Both the position numbers and the translations under genes were made by a program. From Halobellus rufus (GTDB lineage: Archaea; Halobacteriota; Halobacteria; Halobacteriales; Haloferacaceae), in NCBI RefSeq assembly GCF_000739575.1, contig NZ_BBJO01000024.1:62001-126000 (forward strand): a stretch of 64,000 nt of DNA, given 5' to 3'. The notes under the pieces were generated by a model. It was not told where the DNA came from. It saw only the letters and a list, made by a program, of their open reading frames with translations, and did not search any database. Positions 44,605 through 52,447 of the stretch are shown piece by piece; position 1 is the stretch's first letter, and each line of letters starts with the position of its first letter.

Positions 44605-45693
44605 TCACTCGGACGACGCGTCCAGACCGCTATTCGGCGGCGGCTCGAACCGCAACAGGACGCGCTTGTGGCGGGTCCCGTCTCGAGTCTCGACGGTATT
44701 CGCCTCGGTCAATCCGTCGAACTCGAACGCCAGCACTCTGTTCAGGGAGCTCCAGTCGCGACCGGTGACGTTGTGCCATCGATACCACCGCAACACGGCG
44801 CGTCGGAGCCGCGGGTGCCGGAGGTACGTGCGGACGTCCAGGTGCGCGAACCCGTAGTCGACGACCAGCTCGGGCCGGCGACCGAGTTCCCGGCGCAGGT
44901 ACGGGAGCAGCTCGGCGTCGAGCGTCTCGGCCACCGCGGCGCTCCGGGCCGCCGCGAGTGAGTAAGCGTTCACAAGCTGTCCCCGGGCGACGAGTCCGCG
45001 GAGGAGCGCGCCGATCCGGTCCGGCCGGCGGAGCGCGCTCGCGGGGAGGACGTGGAGACACGACGCCGTCACGAGCGGCAGCCAGAGGATCACCGCGACC
45101 GCGACGCCGACGGCTGTTTCGGGGAGACCCGCACCGAAGAAGCCGACGACCGCCAGCGCCGCGACGACGGCGCCGACGACCGCCAGCGTCACCGACACCG
45201 CCACGAGCTCGACGACCGTGTCGACGCCGGTCCCCGCCTCGTACGCCTCGCGTCCGTCTCGGGGCGGAACGTCGGCCACGAAGACGGGCACGCGGTCGCC
45301 GTCGAGGTTCGCCCGGAGAAGTTCCTCGTACTGCGGCTGCCGGCGCAGCTCGTCGAGGAGCAGGTTCTCGTACCGCGTGCCCGCATCCTCTACGACCACG
45401 CCGTCGGCCGCGTCGAGCAGGGCGTCCGGCAACTCGGTCGTCTCGCTGTGGCTCCCCGGCACGACATAACAGGTGCCGGCCGCGGTGTACGCGGTGGTGA
45501 CGCCGGCGCCTGGGCGGGGTCGGGCGTATCCTCGTCCGTCGGATCGGACGTCGACTCGGGGGGCGTCTGCGAGCCGACGTACCGCGTCGTGAGCCGTGGC
45601 ACGCGCCGCAGTACGGAAACCCGGCGAAAGAAGGTTTCGTCGGTCGGCGTCGACGCGGCCGCCTTGCGGGGTCGAACGCCGGACTCGGATCAC
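44605..45693 (-). CDS. Hypothetical membrane protein
   Basis: 362 residues. The first 130 contain an enzyme-like core (TCYVVPGSHSETTELPDALLDAADGVVVED); two or three membrane segments follow at about 180-235 (VELVAVSVTLAVVGAVVAALAVVGFFGAG and AVAVILWLPLVTASCLHV), and the C-terminus is basic. The arrangement resembles TraB/PrgY-type proteins, but the sequence is too diverged for a firm call. It starts with GTG overlapping the upstream stop by four bases, so the two genes are coupled. Confidence 0.6.
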   Translation of the reverse strand: MIRVRRSTPQGGRVDADRRNLLSPGFRTAARATAHDAVRRLADAPRVDVRSDGRGYARPRPGAGVTTAYTAAGTCYVVPGSHSETTELPDALLDAADGVVVEDAGTRYENLLLDELRRQPQYEELLRANLDGDRVPVFVADVPPRDGREAYEAGTGVDTVVELVAVSVTLAVVGAVVAALAVVGFFGAGLPETAVGVAVAVILWLPLVTASCLHVLPASALRRPDRIGALLRGLVARGQLVNAYSLAAARSAAVAETLDAELLPYLRRELGRRPELVVDYGFAHLDVRTYLRHPRLRRAVLRWYRWHNVTGRDWSSLNRVLAFEFDGLTEANTVETRDGTRHKRVLLRFEPPPNSGLDASSE

Positions 45694-46007
45694 CCGCGCG
45701 TGTCGTCGGTCGTCTCGTCGCGGGTCGCGTCGCGCGTCTCGTCGCGCAGTTCGGACTTGATCGCCGCCGTGAGCGTCTCCTCTGCGTCCGCGACGTCGGG
45801 GTCGTTCGGCGGGGAGACGACCTCCGGGTCGATCCCGAACTCCTCTTCCCCGGGGAGCGGTTCTCTGGCGTGTATCTCACTTCGGATCTCGTCGAGTGCG
45901 TCCATAACGAACGGCGTTTGTGCGCCGCTTTCCAGCTCCGCCTTCGCCATCGTCAGCTGGTAGTCGCTCGCGGTCCGGATCCGCTCTCTGAGATACGGGT
46001 CTAACAT
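45690..46007 (-). CDS. Small conserved haloarchaeal protein
   Basis: 105 residues. An N-terminal helix pair (LDPYLRERIRTASDYQLTMAKAELESG) is followed by an acidic disordered tail rich in Asp, Glu and Thr. No family recognised. Coupled with the membrane-protein gene by a four-base overlap and preceded by the zinc-ribbon gene with a one-base gap, forming a three-gene operon. Confidence 0.6.
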   Translation of the reverse strand: MLDPYLRERIRTASDYQLTMAKAELESGAQTPFVMDALDEIRSEIHAREPLPGEEEFGIDPEVVSPPNDPDVADAEETLTAAIKSELRDETRDATRDETTDDTRG

Positions 46008-46008
46008 C

Positions 46009-46173
46009 TCACTCCGCGGCTATCGAAAATTTCTTTTTACAGTTCGAACACGAGGCCTGGATGGGATATTCGCCATCGAAAGTGGATACGGCTTTGATCA
46101 CCGCGTCCTCCGACGGTAGCGTTCCACGCGTATCTTTGCCACAGTACGGGCAGGCGACGTTCGTCGTCGGCAT
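46009..46173 (-). CDS. Small zinc-ribbon protein
   Basis: 54 residues: MPTTNVACPYCGKDTRG with the first knuckle and ASCSNCKKKFSI with the second, a complete four-cysteine zinc ribbon. Such proteins are common in haloarchaea and probably bind nucleic acid or partner proteins. ATG 46173 chosen because the upstream frame has no ribbon-like sequence and contains the likely promoter. Confidence 0.7.
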   Translation of the reverse strand: MPTTNVACPYCGKDTRGTLPSEDAVIKAVSTFDGEYPIQASCSNCKKKFSIAAE

Positions 46174-46388
46174 ACGCGAGTGTGTTCCTATCGAGTTCAT
46201 AAATACTCTCGGGACGTGATGGTCCACTGAGACGATACGGTCCCGAGGCCCGCCATCGTCACGGACGCCGACTCGGTAGCCGTGGGCCCGTATACGTGTC
46301 GTACTTGATATCCTGTGCACACGCCAACGGTCACTTTCATAACATCCTCGGGTGCGTCTCTACCCTGTTTTCGGCGAAGATCAGCCAA

Positions 46389-47264
46389 TCAGAGACGCAC
46401 TTCGTAGTGAGAGTCGTCGATGACGTGCAGCTTTGCAAGACACGGGCGTTCCTCGCCCATCGGGAGCCCCGAACACTCGTAAATGCTGTACCGAACTCCT
46501 TCTTTCACCGGACGCGCTCGCAGGTAGACAGGAACGACTCGATCGACGTCGAGCGACAGCGAGGTTTCAGCTGCGAGCGCCGGATAGCCCAGTTTGTGTT
46601 TGGCCAGTTCGTGCCGTCCCCCACACTTCGCCTCGATGACGAAGAGGATACGCTCGCCGTTCCGACGAGTCATCACGAGCGCGTCGATTTCGATCTGCCC
46701 GTCGTCGTGATGGAGGACCGTCGGCCGATCGGGGTGCGGCTCGAACTCGAACTCGAACGTTGACGCGACGGTCGTCGGCGCGGTTCCGATCCGATCCGAA
46801 TCGAGACCGAGCGCACGCGAAAGAAGCCCTGTCGAGAGAGCGAAGTTCACGAATCCCGTCTCCGAGAACGTCGGCAGCGACCGATACACTTCGAGCATAT
46901 CTTGCACGTCCTGTCCGAGAGCGAGCGTGTCATCACCACCCTCCGAGTAATCCAATATCTCCCGGTCTACGGGGGGGAACTCCCGCTCGTCGATGAAGAA
47001 ATCATCCAGGTGGTCTGGGACGTGAACGAGCGCGAACTGGGTTCCGGGGCCGTCCGTGGCCCGGCCCAGCCGCAGGACCATCGTGTCGTTGTCGTCCAAC
47101 CGGCTCGCAAGCTCCGGCCGAGTGTCGATCGAGAGTTCCGTCGCCGTCCGGTACTGGCTCGAATCCTGACCGATCTCCTGCAAATACCCGACGAACGATC
47201 TCGGGCCGTATATCCCGTTAGCTGCCTCCCGTACCGAGCGCAACGCTGGATCCCAATGGCTCAC
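46389..47264 (-). CDS. PDDEXK-like protein of unknown function
   Basis: 291 residues. The N-terminal half is helical and acidic. The C-terminal half has GQIEIDALVMTRRNGERILFVIEAKCGGRHELAKHKLGYPALAA: Asp, then Glu-Ala-Lys, then a His/Lys helix, the layout of a restriction-endonuclease-like nuclease of the Holliday-junction or Mrr type. Comparable haloarchaeal proteins are annotated only as domains of unknown function. It lies beside an integrase gene, so it may be a stand-alone nuclease of the accessory zone. Confidence 0.6.
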   Translation of the reverse strand: MSHWDPALRSVREAANGIYGPRSFVGYLQEIGQDSSQYRTATELSIDTRPELASRLDDNDTMVLRLGRATDGPGTQFALVHVPDHLDDFFIDEREFPPVDREILDYSEGGDDTLALGQDVQDMLEVYRSLPTFSETGFVNFALSTGLLSRALGLDSDRIGTAPTTVASTFEFEFEPHPDRPTVLHHDDGQIEIDALVMTRRNGERILFVIEAKCGGRHELAKHKLGYPALAAETSLSLDVDRVVPVYLRARPVKEGVRYSIYECSGLPMGEERPCLAKLHVIDDSHYEVRL

Positions 47265-47468
47265 GATACGTTTCAGTGGGACGAGTGGCGGCTAAACCCT
47301 GACGCCTGAAACCAGATTGGGCTCCATCGCATCTACGCGATGAAATCGGTGCCTTAGAAACCGTGCGTGATACGTATGGGCTCGGGCGGAACTACCGCGC
47401 GTCGCGTGCGTTTCCTTCCCTGTCGGTTTCGGCGGCCTCCAGCCTCCTAACGGGGTTCTGTGAGACCG

Positions 47469-48467
47469 ATGAAAACAGAACACGACGAACTCGATCCGCT
47501 AGAGCCGGACCGCGCGCAAGATCTGTATCTGAAGCAGAAAGAGATGGACGCGTCGAAGAAGACGGTGCAGTCGCACGAATATCGACTGAACGCCTTCGTT
47601 CGGTGGTGTGACGAGAACGACATAGATAACCTGAATGACTTGACCGGTCGCGACCTACAGGAATATCGCCTGTGGCGACAGGATGACGCTGATCTGAAGA
47701 AGATCACCCTGACCCAGCAGATGAGCACCATCCGGGTTTTCATCAAGTGGTGTGGCTCAATGGAAGCCGTCCCCGCGGATCTCTACGAGAAGGTTATGAT
47801 TCCACGAGTGACTCCGGAGGAAGAGCGGTCCGAAGAGATGCTTGAGGCTGAAACCGCGGAGGCTATTCGAGAGCATCTAATGAGATACCACTACGCTTCG
47901 TTTGAGCAGACGATATTCGTACTTCTCTGGGAGACAGGTATGCGGTTAGGTAGTGCTCACTCGCTGGACATCGAAGATATAGATATCAAAAACAGACGGC
48001 TTGAACTCGTTCATCGTCCCGAACAGGGCACGGAATTAAAGAACGGTGGATCCGGTGAGCGACCAATTGCGATTACGGAGGGCCTCGCCGAAATACTGCA
48101 GGAGTTCATCGAAAACACACGGAAGAGAATCACCGACGAATATGGTCGCGATCCACTGTTTACGTCGTCTCGCGGGAGAAGGTCTCGGAGTAGTCTGAGG
48201 CGAGCTGTGTATCGAGTCACTGCACCTTGTTTCAGGAATGAGACTTGTCCCGGTTGTACAGGTACGAAGGACAAGAAGTGTCCAGAAGCGGTCAGTCCGC
48301 ATCCGATTCGCCGAGGTAGCATCACTCACTTCCTCACGAAGGACATTCCGACCGAAATCGTTAGCGACCGGATGAACGTCAGTCGTGATGTTCTCGATAA
48401 ACACTACGATCGGCGTTCTGAAGAGGTGAAACTAGAGCAACGAAGGGGGTATCTCGATAATATCTAA
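47469..48467 (+). CDS. Tyrosine recombinase (haloarchaeal integrase)
   Basis: 332 residues. SAM-like N-terminus (about 15-110, QSHEYRLNAFVRWCDENDI), catalytic Arg in ETGMRLGSAHSLD, Lys in LKNGGSGER, Cys-rich insert CPGCTGTKDKKCPEA, then HPIRRGSITHFL and Tyr in DKHYDRRS. Similar to the recombinase at 50.3-51.3 kb. ATG 47469 chosen; GTG 47460 also possible. The catalytic residues are intact, so it may still act on an element in this zone. No attachment repeat was found. Confidence 0.88.
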   Translation: MKTEHDELDPLEPDRAQDLYLKQKEMDASKKTVQSHEYRLNAFVRWCDENDIDNLNDLTGRDLQEYRLWRQDDADLKKITLTQQMSTIRVFIKWCGSMEAVPADLYEKVMIPRVTPEEERSEEMLEAETAEAIREHLMRYHYASFEQTIFVLLWETGMRLGSAHSLDIEDIDIKNRRLELVHRPEQGTELKNGGSGERPIAITEGLAEILQEFIENTRKRITDEYGRDPLFTSSRGRRSRSSLRRAVYRVTAPCFRNETCPGCTGTKDKKCPEAVSPHPIRRGSITHFLTKDIPTEIVSDRMNVSRDVLDKHYDRRSEEVKLEQRRGYLDNI

Positions 48468-48739
48468 TTTACCCCTTCCCGCTTGACGAAGTAGAGCCTT
48501 AGCGCATCTCCTGGATTTGGTGGTCCAGAGTCAGTCAATACAGGTGAGCATTCTATCGAACTCCGACAACAAATGTCAACTTCCCCACGCACTGCACTAC
48601 TGGCTAACGATAGACCATCAATCGCAGACAGCCAAATACTGTGACCGGTGTCATATCCTCAAAAGCACCACACACAACCGGAGTAATAAATACTGCAAAG
48701 AGGATGGTTTCAAGAAAGCTGAGATACCCTATCCGACGA

Positions 48740-49447
48740 TTATCCGCCAAGAGAGTTGTTTGGAAACCCCTCTTTCCAAGGTAGATATGTGAAATTCTCG
48801 TATTGAACCTCTCCATCTTGGATGGTGAATTTTAGAGAGAAGTCAGCAGTATATTGATTAGTGTCGAATATATCATCATATTCGACTATGATTTTACCGT
48901 ACAGAACGTCTCTATCCTCCATTTCATTTTGTAAGATTCGGCCTAGTGACCTTTGTCTCTCTGATGATGAGCCACCCATCGGAATCACCTCTTTCGATTG
49001 AATCTCAAAAGGAATCCCAACCTCATTTGGTAAGATCGATGCGGACCGAGTAACCTTTTCTACGCTATCTTGTACCTCTTCAACTCTACTCAAGGTCCCA
49101 CTCACCCTGTCAATCGGGTCCTCTCCACTCAGATCATATAGCTCAATTATGAGTCTGAGCGAGGTTGCTGGACCACCTCCAAAATTGGATATTTCAGAAC
49201 TCGCATATTGAAGATCATCATTCAAATAAAACTGGCTCATTTCAAGAAGAGGCTCTTTCTGCGATTTCAGTACAGAGTGCTGTTCGTAGTAGAGTAGGAC
49301 CAGTCCTAATGAGAGAAGACTTGTTGAAATGACTGAGTAGCCTTCTAGACCAATATCTCCAAAGGCGAAATATGATATTGGGACAACTGCGAGAAAAACA
49401 ATCAATAGTATAGTGAGAATCAAGATCTGAGATCGAGACTGTAGCAT
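48740..49447 (-). CDS. Hypothetical membrane protein, two N-terminal helices
   Basis: 235 residues. Hydrophobic helices at about 8-30 and 37-58, then a cytosolic beta-rich domain (ASSEISNFGGGPATSLRLIIELYD). No family recognised. The gene is AT-rich with few GC-rich third positions, unlike the chromosome. Two-helix anchors with a soluble domain resemble island effectors, but nothing specific can be claimed. Confidence 0.6.
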   Translation of the reverse strand: MLQSRSQILILTILLIVFLAVVPISYFAFGDIGLEGYSVISTSLLSLGLVLLYYEQHSVLKSQKEPLLEMSQFYLNDDLQYASSEISNFGGGPATSLRLIIELYDLSGEDPIDRVSGTLSRVEEVQDSVEKVTRSASILPNEVGIPFEIQSKEVIPMGGSSSERQRSLGRILQNEMEDRDVLYGKIIVEYDDIFDTNQYTADFSLKFTIQDGEVQYENFTYLPWKEGFPNNSLGG

Positions 49448-49580
49448 AGTGTTTTTCTTTATTTGATGCTACTAATTTCTAACTCGCCCCTCAAATCGAG
49501 CTTACTGACTCTGTTAAACCCTTTAAACGTGACAGATGTAACGTGCTGAATATAGAGGCTGAATACAGCAGACCCGGTCA

Positions 49581-49999
49581 TCACGACGTGATTCGACGGA
49601 GCCAGACCCCAAGCACCAGTAACAGGATTCCGATTACGAGCAACTGAGATTCTCGGAGAAGGATCGATAGAAACGGCTCGTATCCCCCTACAGGCCCTTC
49701 AAAGGGGCCAATGACCCGATAGAGATAGAACACGAGATAAATGAACCCGGGGCCAGTGGCACTGGCTGTTACCGTCGCTCGTGCAGACGGTCGTGTGTAG
49801 AGGAACACCACCAACACGACGTTGAAGATGAGTGGAATAAGACCGCCAAAGTACGAATTCACGACTGCGACCAGGAAAAACAACAGCGAAACGCCGATGA
49901 CGAACCCCACACGGTGGCGCTCGCTCCGACCAACATAGGCAACAATCCGACCGACCCCCCCTGCTCAACCCACCCTGAACCTGGCTCTCTCATAGACAT
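49581..49999 (-). pseudogene. Small multi-pass membrane protein, frameshifted in a G-run
   Basis: From 49910 downward the frame gives 109 residues with four hydrophobic segments (VGFVIGVSLLFFLVAVV, GLIPLIFNVVLVVFLY, GFIYLVFYLYRVIG, LLVIGILLLVLGVWL). In-frame sequence continues upstream as VGRIVAYVGRSERHR but hits a stop; the start (MSMREPGSGWVEQGG) is in another frame. They meet at the seven-G run (minus strand, 49954-49960), where eight G's would join them. This is a homopolymer frameshift, either sequencing error or phase variation. Confidence 0.5.
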
Positions 50000-50256
50000 A
50001 GTTTCCATCGCAACTACAAGACTATTCGGCACCCTGAGGAAGAGTGACGACGTGTGCTGCATACGCGCCCTACATCCTGCACGGACATCTGAACATCATT
50101 TGTAACTGGTAGGACTCTCAGCGATCAATTCGCACACTCGTTCTAGTGGGAGATTCACTAGCGAATTCGTGAAAACAACACCCACTATTCCCTTCCAGAG
50201 TACGGTCAGCGATATGACGGCAAGAGAACTATACGGCTTCTTCCCAACCCGACAAA

Positions 50257-51348
50257 CTACTCCTTGGTATCTTCATCCACAGGTCTCCCACCGTCCGTCA
50301 TCGCATACTGGGTGAGGTTAGCTTCGAGAGCTTCCCGTCGACGGCGTGATTTCCGTTCCTCGGTTCGCTGGTCGTAGTGCTTGTCAAGGACGGGCACCGA
50401 GACATCGACCCGATCACTCAGCAGTTCTTTCGGTACACCCTCGTCCAACTGGTGCATAATCGACCACTTACGCATCGGATGAGTGCTAAAACTCGATGGA
50501 CACTTTGCTGCGCTCGAATTTTGCGCTGCATCACAGTCAGACAGGTCTCTATCGTGCGGGCAGTCATTCGAGTAACCACACGGCCGAGTCATTTTGTAGA
50601 AATCACGTCGTATGGTTGTTGTCGAAGGGCGACCAGAAGGCGTTGTGAATAGGGGCTCACGATCGTATCTGTCGACGACTTCGTGCCGTGTGTACTCGAT
50701 GTAGTCGTCGATAAAGGCCCGTAGTCCGTCGGAGATGTTGACGATCCGTTCACCATCGGAACCGTTCTTGAGCGGCGTTCCGTACTCTTCACGGCCTTCC
50801 GGACGGTGGCGGAGGTGAATCACTCGGTTTTCCGGATCGAAATCGTCGAGATCGATAGCACGAACAGCACCCATACGAAGACCGATCTCAGCGATTAACT
50901 CGAACTCAACGTGCTGTCTCGATGCGTACTCGAATCGACGGGAGTAGGACCGGATCCCCTCTACTTCATCACTCTCGGGGACGAACTCATTGACTTCCTC
51001 GTCTGGCGGTACGTTCGGCATCGGAACGCGCTCCGAAAGGTCGGCGCGGACCGCATCGATATCCTCACAGAACTGGAGGAAGACGCTAAGGATGGCGAGG
51101 TTCCCGTTGAGACTAAGCGTATTCAACCCCGTATTGTTCTTCCGCCAGGTTTTGAACTTCATCAGCGTTCGACCGCTGATGTCGTTCATATTGTCGATAC
51201 CGACCTCTTTCGTCCAGTCGATGAACGTACCGAGAGCTGAGGCGTGCTTTCGTCGAGTCGCGGTTCGCAGGTCATCCATTCGATGTTCGAGATACCAATC
51301 AAGGGCTTCCTGCGGCGCAAGCGGTTTGAGTTCTCTGCCAGCCATCAT
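50257..51348 (-). CDS. Tyrosine recombinase (haloarchaeal integrase)
   Basis: 363 residues from ATG 51348. SAM-like domain (about 10-110), Arg in IGLRMGAVRAID, Lys in PLKNGSDGER, Cys-rich insert (CGYSNDCPHDRDLSDC), HPMRKWSIMH and Tyr in DKHYDQRT. The insert and motif forms match the recombinase at 47.5 kb, so the two are related. A TATA box 22-31 bp upstream fixes this start as leaderless; an ORF start at 51384 would overrun the box. Divergent from the small regulator-like gene. Confidence 0.9.
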   Translation of the reverse strand: MMAGRELKPLAPQEALDWYLEHRMDDLRTATRRKHASALGTFIDWTKEVGIDNMNDISGRTLMKFKTWRKNNTGLNTLSLNGNLAILSVFLQFCEDIDAVRADLSERVPMPNVPPDEEVNEFVPESDEVEGIRSYSRRFEYASRQHVEFELIAEIGLRMGAVRAIDLDDFDPENRVIHLRHRPEGREEYGTPLKNGSDGERIVNISDGLRAFIDDYIEYTRHEVVDRYDREPLFTTPSGRPSTTTIRRDFYKMTRPCGYSNDCPHDRDLSDCDAAQNSSAAKCPSSFSTHPMRKWSIMHQLDEGVPKELLSDRVDVSVPVLDKHYDQRTEERKSRRRREALEANLTQYAMTDGGRPVDEDTKE

Positions 51349-51368
51349 CGCATCCGATTCAGCCCGGG

Positions 51369-51378
51369 TATAAATACG
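51369..51378 (-). promoter_or_regulatory. TATA box of the integrase at 50.3-51.3 kb
   Basis: GTATTTATAC on the minus strand, 21-30 bp before ATG 51348. Confidence 0.65.
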
Positions 51379-51379
51379 G

Positions 51380-51393
51380 CCCAATTAATTGGG
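51380..51393. promoter_or_regulatory. Perfect 14-bp palindrome upstream of the integrase promoter
   Basis: CCCAATTAATTGGG lies directly upstream of the integrase TATA box, over the position of the BRE. It contains the AATTGG hexamer shared with the direct repeats. A regulator bound here would block or assist TFB binding. Confidence 0.6.
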
Positions 51394-51609
51394 ATTGGGG
51401 ATCGAGCGAAATTGGTGGCTGTAGTCGGATAATTGGTGATGAGAGGAGGATAGTAGCTGCGTTTCTTCCTCCGATCTCTCTTTCAGGCCGGATCATAATC
51501 TCGCGCGCGCTCTGAGATCAGATCACGAATAGCAACTAGCTCTTCTCAACTGTACTGATTGTTGTCTACATCCAGTCGGAACTGCCTCATTGGTCGTTCT
51601 CCATCTGCG

Positions 51610-51753
51610 GTAATTGGCAACCCGACACACTACGAATTACGAATTCCCGAAGAAGCCGAATTGGCAATCCCCGTGTTTGCTGAATTAACAGTCCCTGGAT
51701 ATAGTGAATTGGCAATCCCAGGATTGCCAACGTTAACAATCACCGATTATATA
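51610..51753 (+). repeat. Six tandem 24-bp repeats (iteron-like)
   Basis: Copies begin at 51610, 51634, 51658, 51682, 51706 and 51730, each exactly 24 bp, with core AATTGGCAATCCC best kept in copies 1, 3 and 5. Copy 5 continues into GGCAATCC-CA-GGATTGCC (51711-51728), a perfect dyad of the core. The last copy ends in the TATA box of the downstream gene. The frame of that gene stays open through the array (octapeptides of the form ELxIPxxx), but the TATA box lies inside it, so I read it as DNA-binding sites. Confidence 0.75.
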
Positions 51754-51754
51754 C
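51747..51754 (+). promoter_or_regulatory. TATA box of the repeat-controlled gene
   Basis: TTATATAC, 24-31 bp before ATG 51778; suggests a leaderless transcript. Confidence 0.65.
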
Positions 51755-51777
51755 ACACTCGACAAGAGGGCAGACAT

Positions 51778-52074
51778 ATGGATCGAGGGCTAGAGCTACG
51801 AATTAAAGGCCACCTCTACGAAATACGCGAGGTCAACGATCAAGTGCTCAAATCGAGACAAGGGTTCCCGATGGCGGAAAATGGGTATCGAAAAACGCTC
51901 CAAAGTGTGGCTAGCTGCTCGAATCCGGAATTAGTGGATCGGGTTGCGAACGACATCAAGGACCAGATTCGCTCTCGCGAGGAACGTCCCAACAATCGAT
52001 CTATCCGTCGGGACGCTCGGATGCTTCTTGCCGATGAGGGTATAGTTGCAGATAACTATCTTAACTCGGCTTGA
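51778..52074 (+). CDS. Small conserved helical protein, paralogue of the gene at 22.8 kb
   Basis: 98 residues, charged and mainly helical, about half identical to the protein at 22808-23110 over full length (LELRIKGHLYEIREVNDQV, SREERPNNRSIRRDAR, DNYLNSA). The upstream frame extends 73 codons through the 24-bp repeats, but ATG 51778 matches the paralogue start and sits 24 bp after a TATA box. With an array of operator-like repeats at its own promoter and a divergent integrase, it may be an autoregulated controller of an integrated element. No known domain. Confidence 0.7.
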   Translation: MDRGLELRIKGHLYEIREVNDQVLKSRQGFPMAENGYRKTLQSVASCSNPELVDRVANDIKDQIRSREERPNNRSIRRDARMLLADEGIVADNYLNSA

Positions 52075-52447
52075 TATCGAACAGTATGTTCAAGTCAACT
52101 TCAGATGACCAGACGAAGGTTACTTCAGTCCTCATCAGGCACGAGACCTGTACCTTCTGACATTATATTAGCACCTACCAGAAGAATATATAGAAAGCTG
52201 CCCTCGGCACTCATATATTTTCATTATCGTACTAATACGATAATATTTCTTCATTCGGTCTAAAACACCTAGGAACTTCCGATAATAGAAGTATCCCACA
52301 ACCAGTATCAGAATATCAATATTGTCTAATATCCTGTGAAAACCTCGATTCGAAAAATTCCGTTCTAGTATTTAAATGCGCCGGACAAAGGTTTCTTGTT
52401 TAGCAGTCTCAGTTGAATTATCATCAGAGGGAGTCATAGAACTCTTC
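52075..52447. other. AT-rich intergenic region
   Basis: 373 bp, markedly AT-rich from 52160 to 52380. Contains the inverted repeat at 52223-52244. No gene is supported. The left end of the IS4/IS5-type element must lie here, but I could not identify a terminal repeat. Confidence 0.45.
52223..52244. repeat. AT-rich inverted repeat
   Basis: ATTATCGTA (52223-52231), loop CTAA, TACGATAAT (52236-52244): perfect 9-bp arms in AT-rich DNA. It could be an operator, a terminator-like hairpin or an origin component. Confidence 0.45.

Larger units (their letters stand above)
51349..51777. promoter_or_regulatory. Divergent control region with palindrome, AATTGG motifs and six 24-bp repeats
   Basis: 429 bp between the integrase gene (minus) and the small regulator-like gene (plus). 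It contains a TATA box on each side, the palindrome at 51380-51393, and the repeat array at 51610-51753. AATTGG occurs repeatedly, for example within 51380-51393, near 51411 and 51431, and in repeat copies 1, 3 and 5. No gene is apparent, though the repeat array is also open in the frame of the downstream gene. Confidence 0.7.

Noticed and set aside
44605-45693. Firm TraB/PrgY family call
   Set aside because: Only the general layout matches; the family motifs are not recognisable.
48517-48792. Plus-strand frame with CxxC
   Set aside because: It overlaps the end of a better supported membrane-protein gene and its composition is not protein-like.
51610-51753. CRISPR array
   Set aside because: The 24-bp units are contiguous with no spacers, and no cas gene is present.
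51559-51777. Repeat-containing N-terminal extension of the small protein
   Set aside because: In-frame octapeptides are tempting, but a TATA box lies inside the frame and the paralogue lacks the extension; kept as an alternative only.
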